Origin: Magnetospirillum sp. XM-1
Lineage (GTDB): Bacteria; Pseudomonadota; Alphaproteobacteria; Rhodospirillales; Magnetospirillaceae
NCBI RefSeq assembly: GCF_001511835.1
Contig: NZ_LN997848.1
Coordinates: 744,001 to 808,000, forward strand
Length of the DNA: 64,000 nucleotides
Reading direction: 5' to 3'
The notes under the pieces are model-generated. The model did no database searches. It had not been told where the DNA came from and was given only the letters and a program-made list of their open reading frames with translations. Each line of letters begins with the position of its first letter. Positions within the stretch are counted from its first letter, which is position 1. This document shows positions 1 through 8,602 of this stretch, piece after piece. A program made the translations under genes and the position numbers.

Positions 1-1133
1 TAGAGCACCTTGCCGGCGCAGGACTGGGCCGCCGAATGGTCGCCAACGCTGGGCAGCAGCATGACGAACTCGTCGCCGCCCAGCCGGCCGATGACGTCAC
101 TGGCCCGCACGCAGGCCTTGAGGCGGCGTGCCACTTGGCGCAGCAGCTCGTCGCCCACCGCGTGGCCATAGCTGTCGTTGATGTCCTTGAAACGGTTGAC
201 GTCGAGATAAAGCATGGCCAGGCGCTCGCCGGTCTGCTCGGCCCGCACGATGGCCTCGCCCAGCGCCTCCATCACCGTGTGGCGGTTGGGCAGGCGGGTC
301 AGGGCGTCGTGGCTGGCATGAAAGCGGATGCGCTGCTCGTCGCGGCGCTTGCGGGTGATGTCGCGCAGCAGCAGCACGAAGCGCCCATCGTCGCCCTTGG
401 CGTCCTCTCCCTGGTCCACCGCGGTTAGCGCCAGGGCGGCGGGGAAGGGCTCGGAGTCCTTGCGCCGCGTCCAGGTCTCGCCCGACCATTGGCCGCTGGC
501 GGCGGCCAGACGCCACATCTCCTCGATCTCGCGGTTGCCGATCATCTCGACGGCCAGCAGGTCGCAGGGCTGGCCCATGACCTCGGCGGCGGTCCAGCCG
601 GTCATGGGCTCGAAGGAATCGTTGACCGCCAGGATGCGCCGCTCGCGGTCGGTGACCACGATAGCCTCACCCACCGTCTCGAACACCGTGGCGGCGAGAC
701 GCAGCGAATCCTCGGCCTTCTTGCGTGCCGTGATGTCCTGGACGGTGCCTTCGTAGCACACCAGCCGGCCGCGCCCGTCATAGACGGCCCGCGCGTTCTC
801 GGCGATCCAGATGATGCCGCCGTCATGGGTCCACACCCGCGCCTCGAAATTGCGCACCACCGAATCGCGGGCCAGGATTTCGCGGAAGCGTTCGCGGTCG
901 GACGGATCGACGTAGAGGGAGCGGGCGATATCGGTCAGGCCGGCGATCAGCTCAGCCGGGTCCTTGTAGCCGTAGATCCGCGCCAGCGCCGGGTTGGCGT
1001 CGAGATAACGCCCGTCCGGCGTGGTGCGGTAGATGCCCTCGACCGCGTTCTCGAACAAGGAGCGATAGCCGCCGAGGTCATCGTCACTGCGGGCAAAGGC
1101 TACGACGTCGCCGCTCATCACATTCGAACCCAT
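1..1133 (-). CDS. PAS-PAS-GGDEF signalling protein (partial, C-terminus beyond window)
   Basis: Reads leftwards and runs off the window edge, so only about 377 N-terminal residues are visible. Two consecutive PAS/PAC sensor segments are seen: the first (roughly residues 20-135) ends in a typical PAC tail (YEGTVQDITARKKAE), the second (roughly 140-265) ends in LLLRDITRKRRDEQR. A diguanylate cyclase domain follows, with DALTRLPNR, the metal-binding LYLDVNRFKDIND and an intact active-site loop LGGDEFVML (GGDEF near residue 352). By family knowledge an intact GGDEF makes cyclic di-GMP from GTP under PAS control. No membrane segment is visible, so a cytosolic location is likely. An EAL domain could follow outside the window. 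The first ATG has no clear ribosome-binding site and a second in-frame ATG lies five codons on, so the start is uncertain. Ligand and output are unknown. Confidence 0.88.
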   Translation of the reverse strand, partial: MGSNVMSGDVVAFARSDDDLGGYRSLFENAVEGIYRTTPDGRYLDANPALARIYGYKDPAELIAGLTDIARSLYVDPSDRERFREILARDSVVRNFEARVWTHDGGIIWIAENARAVYDGRGRLVCYEGTVQDITARKKAEDSLRLAATVFETVGEAIVVTDRERRILAVNDSFEPMTGWTAAEVMGQPCDLLAVEMIGNREIEEMWRLAAASGQWSGETWTRRKDSEPFPAALALTAVDQGEDAKGDDGRFVLLLRDITRKRRDEQRIRFHASHDALTRLPNRHTVMEALGEAIVRAEQTGERLAMLYLDVNRFKDINDSYGHAVGDELLRQVARRLKACVRASDVIGRLGGDEFVMLLPSVGDHSAAQSCAGKVL

Positions 1134-1278
1134 TTGGATCAATTCCAATTGGACAGTGCCACTGACGGATTATGCACTGCAACAGAATCCGGTGATCACC
1201 CTACTTTTGTCTCTCGATGCTGGATTTTGAGCCCGGCTGCCTCTAAGAAAGTGGGTCTGTTTTCGAAAGGACCAGGGC

Positions 1279-2076
1279 ATGAGGATCGGAATCGTCGGAT
1301 GCGCCGGGCGCATGGGCCGGATGCTGATGGAGGCGGTGCTGGCCGCCGAGGGTTGCCGGCTTTCCGGCGGCACCGAACGGGCCGGAACCGAGTTCATGGG
1401 TCGTGACTTAGGCGTTCTGCTGGGCCGTGAATCCGTGGGCGCCTCGGTGAGTTCCGACCCGGCGGCCCTGTTCGCCGCCTCGGACGCCGTCATCGACTTC
1501 ACCGCGCCGGCCGCCACCCTGGCCCACGCCGCCCTGGCCGCCGAATTGGGCAAGGTGCTGGTGGTGGGCACCACCGGCCTTTCCAAGGACGACGAGGCCC
1601 GGCTGGCCGAGGCCGCCAAGCGCGCCCCCATCGTCTACGCCCCCAATTTCAGCGTCGGCGTCAATCTGCTGATGGCGCTGACCGAGCGCGCCGCTTCCAT
1701 CCTGGGCGAGGATTACGACATCGAAATCGTCGAGATGCACCACCGCCACAAGGTGGACGCGCCCTCGGGCACGGCGCTGGGCCTGGGCCGCTCCGCCGCG
1801 CTCGGCCGCCAAAAGGCGCTGGATTCCGTGTGGTGCAAGAGCCGCGACGGCCATACCGGGGCGCGGCCCAAGGGCGAGATCGGTTTCGCCACCTTGCGCG
1901 GCGGCGACGTGGTGGGCGACCACACCGTGATGTTCGCCGCGGAAGGGGAAAGGGTCGAACTGACCCACAAGGCGTCGTCCCGCGCCGTGTTCGCCAAGGG
2001 CGCGGTGCGCGCCGCCCGCTGGGCCGCCGATTGCCGGCCGGGGCTTTATTCCATGCGCGACGTTCTGGGGCTGTGA
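1279..2076 (+). CDS. dapB: 4-hydroxy-tetrahydrodipicolinate reductase
   Basis: Reduces 4-hydroxy-tetrahydrodipicolinate with NAD(P)H in the diaminopimelate/lysine pathway (cytosol). The protein has 265 residues, normal for DapB. The N-terminus holds the nucleotide-binding GCAGRMG loop after a beta strand. The family signature EMHHRHKVDAPSGTA, containing the catalytic His and substrate-binding Lys, lies near residues 152-167. FTAPAAT and VVGTTG match the conserved cofactor-side motifs. An AAAGGA ribosome-binding site precedes the ATG. The next small gene starts 2 bases after the stop, so they are probably cotranscribed. Confidence 0.97.
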   Translation: MRIGIVGCAGRMGRMLMEAVLAAEGCRLSGGTERAGTEFMGRDLGVLLGRESVGASVSSDPAALFAASDAVIDFTAPAATLAHAALAAELGKVLVVGTTGLSKDDEARLAEAAKRAPIVYAPNFSVGVNLLMALTERAASILGEDYDIEIVEMHHRHKVDAPSGTALGLGRSAALGRQKALDSVWCKSRDGHTGARPKGEIGFATLRGGDVVGDHTVMFAAEGERVELTHKASSRAVFAKGAVRAARWAADCRPGLYSMRDVLGL

Positions 2077-2078
2077 GA

Positions 2079-2243
2079 ATGAGCGACGAGCAAAAGGCCC
2101 CCCAAGCGCCGGTCGGACGCCGCTACAAGGAGTGGGAGCACACCTCGGCCGAGGAAGTGGCGTTCTCGCGCAAGGTGTTCTACGGCATGATGACCTTGCT
2201 GGCGATTCTGCTGGGGGCGCTGGTCTACGGGGCGCTAAGATAG
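2079..2243 (+). CDS. Small single-span membrane protein, unknown function
   Basis: 54 codons starting 2 bases downstream of the dapB stop. The N-terminal half is charged and cytosol-like (MSDEQKAPQAPVGRRYKEWE); the C-terminal half is one hydrophobic helix (GMMTLLAILLGALVYGAL). Length and tight coupling to dapB suggest a real translated gene, but I recognise no family and infer no function. Translation probably reinitiates from dapB. Confidence 0.65.
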   Translation: MSDEQKAPQAPVGRRYKEWEHTSAEEVAFSRKVFYGMMTLLAILLGALVYGALR

Positions 2244-2319
2244 GCCTGTCGTCCTGGTGTCGTGGCGCTGTCGCGGGGTCCGCCCCATGCTGGCGCCACC
2301 TTTCCCGAGGGTCCGAAGC

Positions 2320-2760
2320 ATGACCGATACCGCCGAAACCATCCGTGAGCTGCGTCTGCAACGCGCCTGGTCCCAGGAGCAACTGGCCGAGATCGCGGGT
2401 ATCAGCGCCCGCACCGTCCAGCGGCTCGAACAGGGCCAGGCCGCCGCGCTGGAAACGCTGAAGGCCCTGGCGGCGGCCTTCGACATGCCGATCGATCGCC
2501 TTCGGGGAGGCTCCGCCCCCCTCGCCAAGGATGATTCCATGATGACTGAAACCGCTGTGCCGTCGCCCGCCCCCCGTGACCCCCAAAGGACGTTCCGCCG
2601 TCATCTTCTGGTGTTCGCGGCCGTGATGAGCGGGCTGGCCGCCATCAACCTCTTCCACAACCCGGATCATCTGTGGGTGATCTATCCGGCGCTGGGCTGG
2701 GGCGTTCCCCTGGCCATCAAGGCCCTGTCCCTACGCCACACGCCGCCGGCCGCCGGCTGA
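2320..2760 (+). CDS. XRE-type HTH regulator with C-terminal two-helix membrane domain
   Basis: 146 residues. Residues about 5-60 form a classic XRE/Cro helix-turn-helix (IRELRLQRAWSQEQLAEIAG followed by ISARTVQRLEQG). After a linker, residues about 90-140 contain two predicted membrane helices separated by a short HNPDHLW turn, like the 2TM domain found on other XRE proteins. It is therefore probably a membrane-anchored DNA-binding protein; its signal and targets are unknown. The start was chosen at the ATG after GAGGGTCCGAAGC; an upstream in-frame start would add 21 residues with no resemblance to the family. A strong terminator follows directly. Confidence 0.82.
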   Translation: MTDTAETIRELRLQRAWSQEQLAEIAGISARTVQRLEQGQAAALETLKALAAAFDMPIDRLRGGSAPLAKDDSMMTETAVPSPAPRDPQRTFRRHLLVFAAVMSGLAAINLFHNPDHLWVIYPALGWGVPLAIKALSLRHTPPAAG

Positions 2761-2764
2761 AAGC

Positions 2765-2797
2765 AAAACCCCCGCCGATGAGGCGGGGGTTTCTTGT
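2765..2797. terminator. Bidirectional Rho-independent terminator
   Basis: Perfect 8-bp G/C stem (CCCCCGCC at 2769-2776, GGCGGGGG at 2782-2789) with a 5-nt loop, flanked by AAAA on the left and TTT on the right. It can therefore stop transcription of the XRE gene from the left and of hrcA-grpE from the right. Confidence 0.9.
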
Positions 2798-2801
2798 TTC
2801 G

Positions 2802-3401
2802 TCAGACGCTGGTGTCGACGTTGTTGCCGCCGCTCTTGGGGCCGCCCTTGGCGACGCCCACCAAGGCGGGGCGCAGCAAGCGGTCGTGCAGCGTGTAGCC
2901 CGCCTGCATCACCAGCACCACGGTGCCTTCGATCTGGCTGGGGTCTTCCATCTCCATCATGGCCTGATGCAGGTTGGGGTCAAACTTCTCGCCCTGGGCC
3001 GCCACCGGCTTGATGCCGTAGCGCTCGAAGGTGGCCAGCAATTCCCGTTCGGTCATCTCGACGCCGGTGGTCAGCGCCGCCAGGGATTCGTTGCCGTCCC
3101 GCGCCGCCGCCGGCACCGAATCCAGCGCCCGGCGCAGGTTGTCGGCCACCGACAGCACGTCCTTGGCGATGTTGGAGACGGCGTACTTGCCGCGATCCTC
3201 GGCCTGCTGCTCCAGGCGGCGGCGCGTGTTCTCGGTCTCGGCCTTGGCGTAGAGCACGTCGTTCTTCAGCTTGGCGATTTCCGCCTCCAGCTGGGCGATG
3301 CGGTCGGATTCGGCGGCCGGCGGCGCGGCGGATTCGGCGGCCGGGCCCGGTTCGGCGCTTTCGGCGGCGGGCATCTGCTCGGCGGTCTGATCCTGGGTCA
3401 T
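2802..3401 (-). CDS. grpE: GrpE nucleotide exchange factor
   Basis: Cofactor that releases ADP from DnaK in the heat-shock folding cycle. 199 residues. An acidic, Ala/Pro/Glu-rich N-terminus is followed by the long dimerisation coiled coil (about residues 35-95, RIAQLEAEIAKLKNDVLYAK) and the C-terminal beta domain with FDPNLHQAMMEME and GYTLHDRLLRPALVGVAKG, both strong GrpE signatures. The start ATG has GAGAG upstream. It lies 32 bases after hrcA in the same direction, so the two are probably one heat-shock transcript, ended by the terminator near 2780. Confidence 0.97.
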   Translation of the reverse strand: MTQDQTAEQMPAAESAEPGPAAESAAPPAAESDRIAQLEAEIAKLKNDVLYAKAETENTRRRLEQQAEDRGKYAVSNIAKDVLSVADNLRRALDSVPAAARDGNESLAALTTGVEMTERELLATFERYGIKPVAAQGEKFDPNLHQAMMEMEDPSQIEGTVVLVMQAGYTLHDRLLRPALVGVAKGGPKSGGNNVDTSV

Positions 3402-3433
3402 ATCAAGGCTCTCTCGACAGGTTGAAGTTGCAA

Positions 3434-4498
3434 TCAGGTGGGTTGCCCGATCAGGCGGCCGATCACACGCGCGGTGTAATCGACCATGGGAATGATGCGG
3501 GCGTAGTTGATGCGTTGCGGGCCGATCACCCCGATGGCGCCGACGATGCGCTCGCGCGAATCGCGGTAGGGCGCCACCACCATGGAACAGCCGGTGACGC
3601 CGAACAAATCGCTTTCGGCGCCGATGAAGATCTGCACCCCGTCGGCGACCCGGGTCAGGTCCACCAGGCGCAGGAACTGCTCGGAGGTTTCCAGCGCCTC
3701 GAACAGCGAGCGGATGCGCTCCAAATCCTCGACGGCGGTGACGTCTTCCAGCAGATGGGACTGGCCGCGCACGATCAGCGCCGACTGGCTTTCGCCGCCC
3801 GCCCAGGTGGCCAGCCCGGCCTCGATCACCCGCTTGGTGAGCGAATCGAGCAGGGTGCGCTGGTGTTCGAGCTCTGCGGTGATCTCGTCCCTGACCTCGT
3901 CCAGCGAGCGCCCCGCCAGCCGGGCGTTCAGGTAATTGCCGGCCTCGACCAGGGTGGACATCTCGACGCCGTCGGGCAGGTCGAGGATGCGGTTCTCCAC
4001 CATGCCGTCCTCGGTGACCAGGACCACCAGGGCGCGGTTGCGGCCCAGCCAGACGAATTCCACGTGTTTCAGCGTGCGCTGGATCTTGGGCGCCACCACC
4101 ACGCCGGCGCAGCGGCTCAATCCCGACAGCGCGCCCAGGGCCTCGCCCAGCACCTGCTCCATGGAGCGGCCCGCCGCCTTGCACTGGGCGTCGATGGCCG
4201 AGCGCTCGGATTCGGCCATGCGGCCCACTTCCAAGAGGCCGTTGACGAACAGGCGCATGCCCGCCTGGGTGGGCAGCCGCCCGGCCGAGGTATGGGGCGC
4301 GTAAAGGAGGCCGAAATCTTCCAGATCGGCCATGACGTTGCGGATGGTGGCCGGCGACAGGCCGAGGGTGAGGCGGCGCGACAGGGTGCGCGAGCCGATG
4401 GGCTCGCCGGTTTCCACATAGGATTCCACGATCTGGCGGAAGATTTCCCGCGATCTGTCGTTCAGCTCGGTAATGACGGGGCCCTTGGTCCGTACCAT
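3434..4498 (-). CDS. hrcA: Heat-inducible transcription repressor HrcA
   Basis: Represses heat-shock genes by binding CIRCE operators. 354 residues. N-terminal winged helix (about 10-85) carries [18 protein letters not shown] and [14 protein letters not shown], the HrcA hallmark; a GAF-like and dimerisation region follows. It precedes grpE in an operon. I searched the 137-bp gap to rph and the hrcA-grpE gap for TTAGCACTC-N9-GAGTGCTAA and found none, so HrcA does not appear to control its own operon through a classic CIRCE; targets such as groESL or dnaKJ would be elsewhere. Confidence 0.97.
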   Translation of the reverse strand: MVRTKGPVITELNDRSREIFRQIVESYVETGEPIGSRTLSRRLTLGLSPATIRNVMADLEDFGLLYAPHTSAGRLPTQAGMRLFVNGLLEVGRMAESERSAIDAQCKAAGRSMEQVLGEALGALSGLSRCAGVVVAPKIQRTLKHVEFVWLGRNRALVVLVTEDGMVENRILDLPDGVEMSTLVEAGNYLNARLAGRSLDEVRDEITAELEHQRTLLDSLTKRVIEAGLATWAGGESQSALIVRGQSHLLEDVTAVEDLERIRSLFEALETSEQFLRLVDLTRVADGVQIFIGAESDLFGVTGCSMVVAPYRDSRERIVGAIGVIGPQRINYARIIPMVDYTARVIGRLIGQPT

Positions 4499-4635
4499 TG
4501 CCTTCTCCGGTGCGGCGAAAATCTAGTGGCGCCTTGCCCCCTCGTCAATGTCGGGGGGTCGAGATTGTGGACGACACCCACCATATGGAGGTAGCTTGCC
4601 GCCTCTTTGCCTTCCTTCGAGGATTCAGACCCGTC

Positions 4636-5355
4636 ATGAGACCGTCCGGCCGCGCCCCCGACCAGCTTCGCACCGTCATCCTGGAAACCGGCGTGTCGCG
4701 CCATGCCGAGGGCTCGTGCATCGCCAAGTTCGGCGACACCCATGTGCTGTGCACCGCCTCGGTGGAAGAGAAGGTTCCGCCCTTCCTGCGCAACACCGGC
4801 AAGGGCTGGGTCACCGCCGAATACGGCATGCTGCCGCGCTCGACCCATACCCGCACCGACCGCGAGGCGGCCAAGGGCAAGCAATCGGGGCGTACCCACG
4901 AGATTCAGCGCCTGATCGGCCGCTCGTTGCGCTCGGTCACCGATCTCGCCGCCATGGGCGAGCGCCAGATCAAGATCGATTGCGACGTGCTGCAGGCCGA
5001 CGGCGGCACGCGGACCGCATCGATCACCGGCGCCTTCGTCGCCCTGCACCTGGCCTTCCAGCGCCTGGTGCGCCTGGAGCTGTTGAAGGAGGTGCCGCTC
5101 ACCGACCACGTGGCCGCCATCTCCTGCGGCATCTACGAAGGCACCGCCGTCCTCGACCTGGACTACCCCGAGGATTCCAACGCCCAGGCCGACGCCAATT
5201 TCGTCATGACCGGCACCGGCGGCATCGTCGAGATCCAGGGCACCGCCGAGGAACGCCCCTTCTCGCGCGCCCAGTTCCTTGCACTCACCGACCTGGCCGA
5301 AGCCGGCATCCGCCAGCTGGTCCAGGCGCAGAAGAAGGCCCTCGGATTGGCATGA
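4636..5355 (+). CDS. rph: Ribonuclease PH
   Basis: Phosphorolytic 3'-5' exoribonuclease that trims tRNA 3' ends. 239 residues, the usual length. Motifs: [18 protein letters not shown] at the N-terminus, [13 protein letters not shown], and GRSLRSVTD with the RNA/phosphate-binding arginines, then [19 protein letters not shown]. Longer upstream readings exist in the same frame, but the chosen ATG matches the family start. It is divergent from hrcA. Its stop overlaps the rdgB start (ATGA), indicating translational coupling. Confidence 0.96.
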   Translation: MRPSGRAPDQLRTVILETGVSRHAEGSCIAKFGDTHVLCTASVEEKVPPFLRNTGKGWVTAEYGMLPRSTHTRTDREAAKGKQSGRTHEIQRLIGRSLRSVTDLAAMGERQIKIDCDVLQADGGTRTASITGAFVALHLAFQRLVRLELLKEVPLTDHVAAISCGIYEGTAVLDLDYPEDSNAQADANFVMTGTGGIVEIQGTAEERPFSRAQFLALTDLAEAGIRQLVQAQKKALGLA

Positions 5356-5972
5356 CCCGCAAGTTCCCCTCTCGGCGTTTCGACGGAGGCCGGCTGGTCA
5401 TCGCCAGCCACAATGCCGGCAAGGTCCGCGAGATCGGCGAGCTTCTCGCCCCCTACGGCACCCAGGTCGTCTCGGCCGGCACCTTGGGGCTGGCCGAGCC
5501 CGACGAGACCGGCGACACCTTCGTCGCCAATGCCGAGCTCAAGGCCCGCGCCGCCGCCTCTGCTTCCGGCCTTCCCTCGCTGGCCGACGATTCGGGGCTG
5601 GCGGTGGACGCCCTGGCCGGGGCGCCCGGCATCTATTCCGCCCGCTGGGCCGGCGAGAAGAAGGATTTCGCCTTCGCCATGGCCAAGGTCCAGTCGGCGC
5701 TGGGCGAGGAGAAGGACCGCACCGCCCGCTTCGTCTGCGCCCTGGCGCTGGCCTGGCCCGACGGCCATTGCGAGACCTTCGAGGGCGTGGTGGAAGGCGA
5801 CATCGTCTGGCCGCCTAAGGGCGAGAACGGCTTCGGCTACGACCCCATCTTCCTGCCCAAGGGCGGCGCGCTCACCTTCGGCGAGATGGATGCGGCGGCC
5901 AAGCACGCCATCAGCCACCGCGCCGACGCCTTCGCCAAGCTGGTGGCGGCGTGTTTCGGAGCGGAGCATTAA
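5352..5972 (+). CDS. rdgB: dITP/XTP pyrophosphatase (RdgB/HAM1 family)
   Basis: Hydrolyses deaminated purine triphosphates (dITP, XTP) to keep them out of DNA. 206 residues. Motifs: [12 protein letters not shown] near the N-terminus, [26 protein letters not shown] (metal and substrate loop) and [11 protein letters not shown]. It overlaps the rph stop by 4 bases, a pairing common in proteobacteria. Repeat copy A begins on the base after its stop codon. Confidence 0.96.
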   Translation: MTRKFPSRRFDGGRLVIASHNAGKVREIGELLAPYGTQVVSAGTLGLAEPDETGDTFVANAELKARAAASASGLPSLADDSGLAVDALAGAPGIYSARWAGEKKDFAFAMAKVQSALGEEKDRTARFVCALALAWPDGHCETFEGVVEGDIVWPPKGENGFGYDPIFLPKGGALTFGEMDAAAKHAISHRADAFAKLVAACFGAEH

Positions 5973-6078
5973 TTGGGCTATCGCCCAAACCCATCCGGGG
6001 TGATACCCCGGACCCCTTTTGATTATATCAATGGGGTTTGGGGCCCAAGGCCCCAAGCGGGTATGGGCGGCAGCCCAT
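5973..6078 (+). repeat. Multi-hairpin intergenic element, copy A
   Basis: Starts directly after the rdgB stop and ends at the hemW start. Five hairpins in a row: TTGGGC-TATC-GCCCAA (5973-5988); CCGGGG-TGATA-CCCCGG; TTGAT-TAT-ATCAA; TTGGGGCC-CAA-GGCCCCAA; and ATGGGC-GGCA-GCCCAT (6063-6078). Copies B (28388) and C (29224) have the same order with compensatory base changes. The last hairpin contains the first two bases of the hemW ATG, so it may limit access to that start codon. Confidence 0.85.
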
Positions 6079-7210
6079 GATCTCGTCCTCCCCCGGCTTC
6101 GGCATCTACATCCACTGGCCGTTCTGCCTGTCCAAGTGCCCCTATTGCGACTTCAACAGCCATGCCGCCCAAAGCATGGATCAGGCGCGCTGGCGGGCCG
6201 CCCTGCTGGCCGAGCTGGATCATTTCGCCAGTGAAACCGCGGGCCGCACCCCCACCAGCATCTTCTTCGGCGGCGGTACGCCCTCGCTGATGGCCCCCGA
6301 GACGGTGGGCGCCCTGGTGGCGATGGTGAAAAGCCGCTGGGCTTGCGCCCCCGATCTGGAAGTGACGCTGGAGGCCAACCCCACCAGCGTCGAGGCCGAC
6401 CGCTTCCGCGCCTTTCACGATGCCGGCATCAACCGTCTGTCGCTGGGCATCCAGGCGCTCGACGCGGAATCGCTGGCCTTTCTCGGACGCAGGCATTCGG
6501 CGGACGAGGCGCTGGCGGCGCTGAAACTGGCCCAGGCCATCTTTCCCCGCGTCTCCTTCGACCTGATCTATACGCGGCCCGGCCAGACCGAGGCCGGGTG
6601 GCGGGCCGAACTGGCCCGCGCCCTGGATCTGGCCGGCGAGCATCTGTCCTTGTACCAGCTGACCGTCGAGGACGGCACCATGTTCGCCCCCGCCCAAGCC
6701 CGCGGCGATTTCGTCCTGCCCGACGAGGACGAGGCGACGGCTCAGTTCGAGGCCACCCAGGAGCTGTGCGAGGCCGCCGGGCTTCCCGCCTACGAAATCT
6801 CCAACCACGCCCGCCCCGGGGCCGAGTGCCGCCACAACCTCACCTACTGGACGGGGGGCGAGTGGCTGGGCGTCGGTCCCGGCGCCCATGGCCGCTTTGG
6901 CGGCGAGGCGCTGGCCCAGGCGCGCTCACCCGGCACCTGGCTGGCCCAGGTGGAGCAAAACGGCCACGCCACCGAGACCCGCTATCCCCTCGACCCGGCC
7001 GAACGTCTGTCGGAACTGGCGCTGATGGGATTACGGCTGCGCAACGGCCTGGGCCCCGCCTTGCTGGCCGAGTTGCGCCCCGCCTTTGATCCCGCCGGCC
7101 TCGCCCGCATGATCGAGGGCGGCTTCCTGGTGGAGGACGCGCACGGCCTGCGCACCACCGACAAGGGACGGCTGGTGCTCAACGCCGTGCTGGGCGAGCT
7201 GCTCGCCTGA
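6077..7210 (+). CDS. hemW: HemW-like radical SAM protein (heme chaperone family)
   Basis: 377 residues. The N-terminus reads GFGIYIHWPFCLSKCPYCDF: radical SAM cysteines at about 17, 21 and 24 (CxxxCxxC) with the following Phe typical of HemW rather than oxygen-independent coproporphyrinogen oxidase HemN. FFGGGTPSLM, SLGIQALD and the HemW C-terminal domain with ISNHARPGAECRHNLTYW and GVGPGAHGR are present. HemW is known as a heme-binding chaperone; older annotations call it coproporphyrinogen III oxidase. An upstream in-frame ATG at 6038 lies inside repeat A and encodes only repeat, so the start is placed at 6077. No clear Shine-Dalgarno is seen; the start sits in the repeat's last hairpin. 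Confidence 0.92.
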   Translation: MISSSPGFGIYIHWPFCLSKCPYCDFNSHAAQSMDQARWRAALLAELDHFASETAGRTPTSIFFGGGTPSLMAPETVGALVAMVKSRWACAPDLEVTLEANPTSVEADRFRAFHDAGINRLSLGIQALDAESLAFLGRRHSADEALAALKLAQAIFPRVSFDLIYTRPGQTEAGWRAELARALDLAGEHLSLYQLTVEDGTMFAPAQARGDFVLPDEDEATAQFEATQELCEAAGLPAYEISNHARPGAECRHNLTYWTGGEWLGVGPGAHGRFGGEALAQARSPGTWLAQVEQNGHATETRYPLDPAERLSELALMGLRLRNGLGPALLAELRPAFDPAGLARMIEGGFLVEDAHGLRTTDKGRLVLNAVLGELLA

Positions 7211-7211
7211 G

Positions 7212-8570
7212 CTACTGGAACGCGCTGGGCGCCGCACCCACTTCCCGGGCACCCGTCGGGGCGATTTCCTTGACGGTCAGGCCACGTTCGGCCACGCCGC
7301 TGGCGCCTAAGCGGAAGATACCGTCCACGCCGGCGAAGCCGTTGGGGTTCTGCAGCACGGCCGAGCCGTAATCGCCCATGCCGTTGCGGGCCAGGGCGGC
7401 GGCGAGCGCGGTGGAATCATAGGCGATGCCGGCCAGCCCGCTTAAGCGGGGCGGCAGGGCGCCGAACGCCTTGGCGTAGCGCTGCTCGAAGGCCATATGG
7501 CCGGCGGCGGGCGGGGCGGGATACCAGCCGCCGACCAAAGCCGGTTCCTGGGTCAGCTTGGGATCGTCCCACAGCAGGGTGCCCAGCAGGCGCGGCACCT
7601 CGGCGCCGCCCTCGCTCATGAAATAGGATAGTAGCGAAGCAATGTTCCTGAGCCGCACGCCCTCGTCGGGCACCAGCACGGCGTCGTAGGCCGAGCCGGG
7701 GACGCCCTTGGACGTCACGCCCTTGCGCGCAGCGAAGCGCTTGACCACCTGGGTGAAGTCGGTGGCGGCGGGATCGTAATAATCCACGGCCACCAGCTCG
7801 AGGCCTTGGGCGGCGGCGGCCTCCTTGGCGGCATCAGCCACGGCGCGGCCGTAATCGTCAGAGCGGGCCAGCACGCCGATGCGCCGCATTCCCTGTTCAT
7901 GGGCATGGGCCAGGACGCGGGCCACCTGCGGGCCGGGCAGGAAGCCCAGGGCATAGACGCCGCTTCCCGCCACCGAACGGTCGGTGGTGTAGGCCAGCAG
8001 CGGCACGACCTGATCACGCGCCACCGGCGCCGCCGCCTTGACCTCGAAGCTGAACACCGGGCCCAGCACGATGGTGGCGCCCTGGGCCATGGCCGCGCTC
8101 GCGGCGGCGGCGGCGCCTTCGGCGGTGCCCTTGGTGTCGAGCGGAATCAGGCTGAACTTGGCATCGGCGATCTCGAACAGCGCCAGCTGCGCGGCGTTGG
8201 ACAGGGCCTGGCCGATGGCGGCCTGCGGCCCCGACAGCGGCAGCAGCAGGGCGGCGCGCACCTCGCCCTGATGGAGGGTCCGGGCGGGGGCCGGCATGGA
8301 GGGAGGGACGGCTTGCGGCAGGCTGGCCACCTGCGGCTCGGCCGAAGCCGGAGCGGGAACGGAAGCGGGCGCGTCCTTGGCCGCCGGAGCCGTCTTGGCG
8401 GCGGCGGGCGGCGGGACGGGAGCCGGAGCGGACTGCGCCTGGGGAGCGGGCTTGGTTCCGCCGAGCCAAGGTGGTAACTCTGACGCCTGTTGACAGCCCG
8501 AAACCATCAGCATGGCGGCAAGCAATGGCAGGAACGGGGCGGGGCGCCGGAAAAAGCCCAAATGGCGCAA
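7212..8570 (-). CDS. LppC/LpoA-like penicillin-binding-protein activator lipoprotein
   Basis: About 452 residues. The N-terminus is a lipoprotein signal peptide ending LLAAMLMVSGC (lipidated Cys near 26), then a Pro/Ala-rich linker (about 35-105), then a periplasmic type-I substrate-binding-like fold (from VRAALLLPLSGPQAAIGQAL on), with GVLARSDDYGRAVADAA typical of ABC-binding/LpoA proteins. LpoA activates peptidoglycan synthase PBP1A in gammaproteobacteria; the same role here is inference. Start: a TTG at 8570 has an excellent GAGGAGG site 6 bases upstream, whereas longer upstream readings lack one and add an Arg-rich stretch that would spoil the signal peptide. Divergent from rsmI, as in many proteobacteria. 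Confidence 0.88.
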   Translation of the reverse strand: MRHLGFFRRPAPFLPLLAAMLMVSGCQQASELPPWLGGTKPAPQAQSAPAPVPPPAAAKTAPAAKDAPASVPAPASAEPQVASLPQAVPPSMPAPARTLHQGEVRAALLLPLSGPQAAIGQALSNAAQLALFEIADAKFSLIPLDTKGTAEGAAAAASAAMAQGATIVLGPVFSFEVKAAAPVARDQVVPLLAYTTDRSVAGSGVYALGFLPGPQVARVLAHAHEQGMRRIGVLARSDDYGRAVADAAKEAAAAQGLELVAVDYYDPAATDFTQVVKRFAARKGVTSKGVPGSAYDAVLVPDEGVRLRNIASLLSYFMSEGGAEVPRLLGTLLWDDPKLTQEPALVGGWYPAPPAAGHMAFEQRYAKAFGALPPRLSGLAGIAYDSTALAAALARNGMGDYGSAVLQNPNGFAGVDGIFRLGASGVAERGLTVKEIAPTGAREVGAAPSAFQ

Positions 8571-8602
8571 GACAAGCCTCCTCGGACGACGGCCCCGGAG
8601 CC

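Noticed and set aside
3422..4594. 390-codon frame opposite hrcA
   Set aside because: Antisense shadow rich in His/Gln/Gly; hrcA has all family motifs.
4499..4635. CIRCE operator expected near hrcA
   Set aside because: No TTAGCACTC/GAGTGCTAA dyad found in this gap or in the hrcA-grpE gap.
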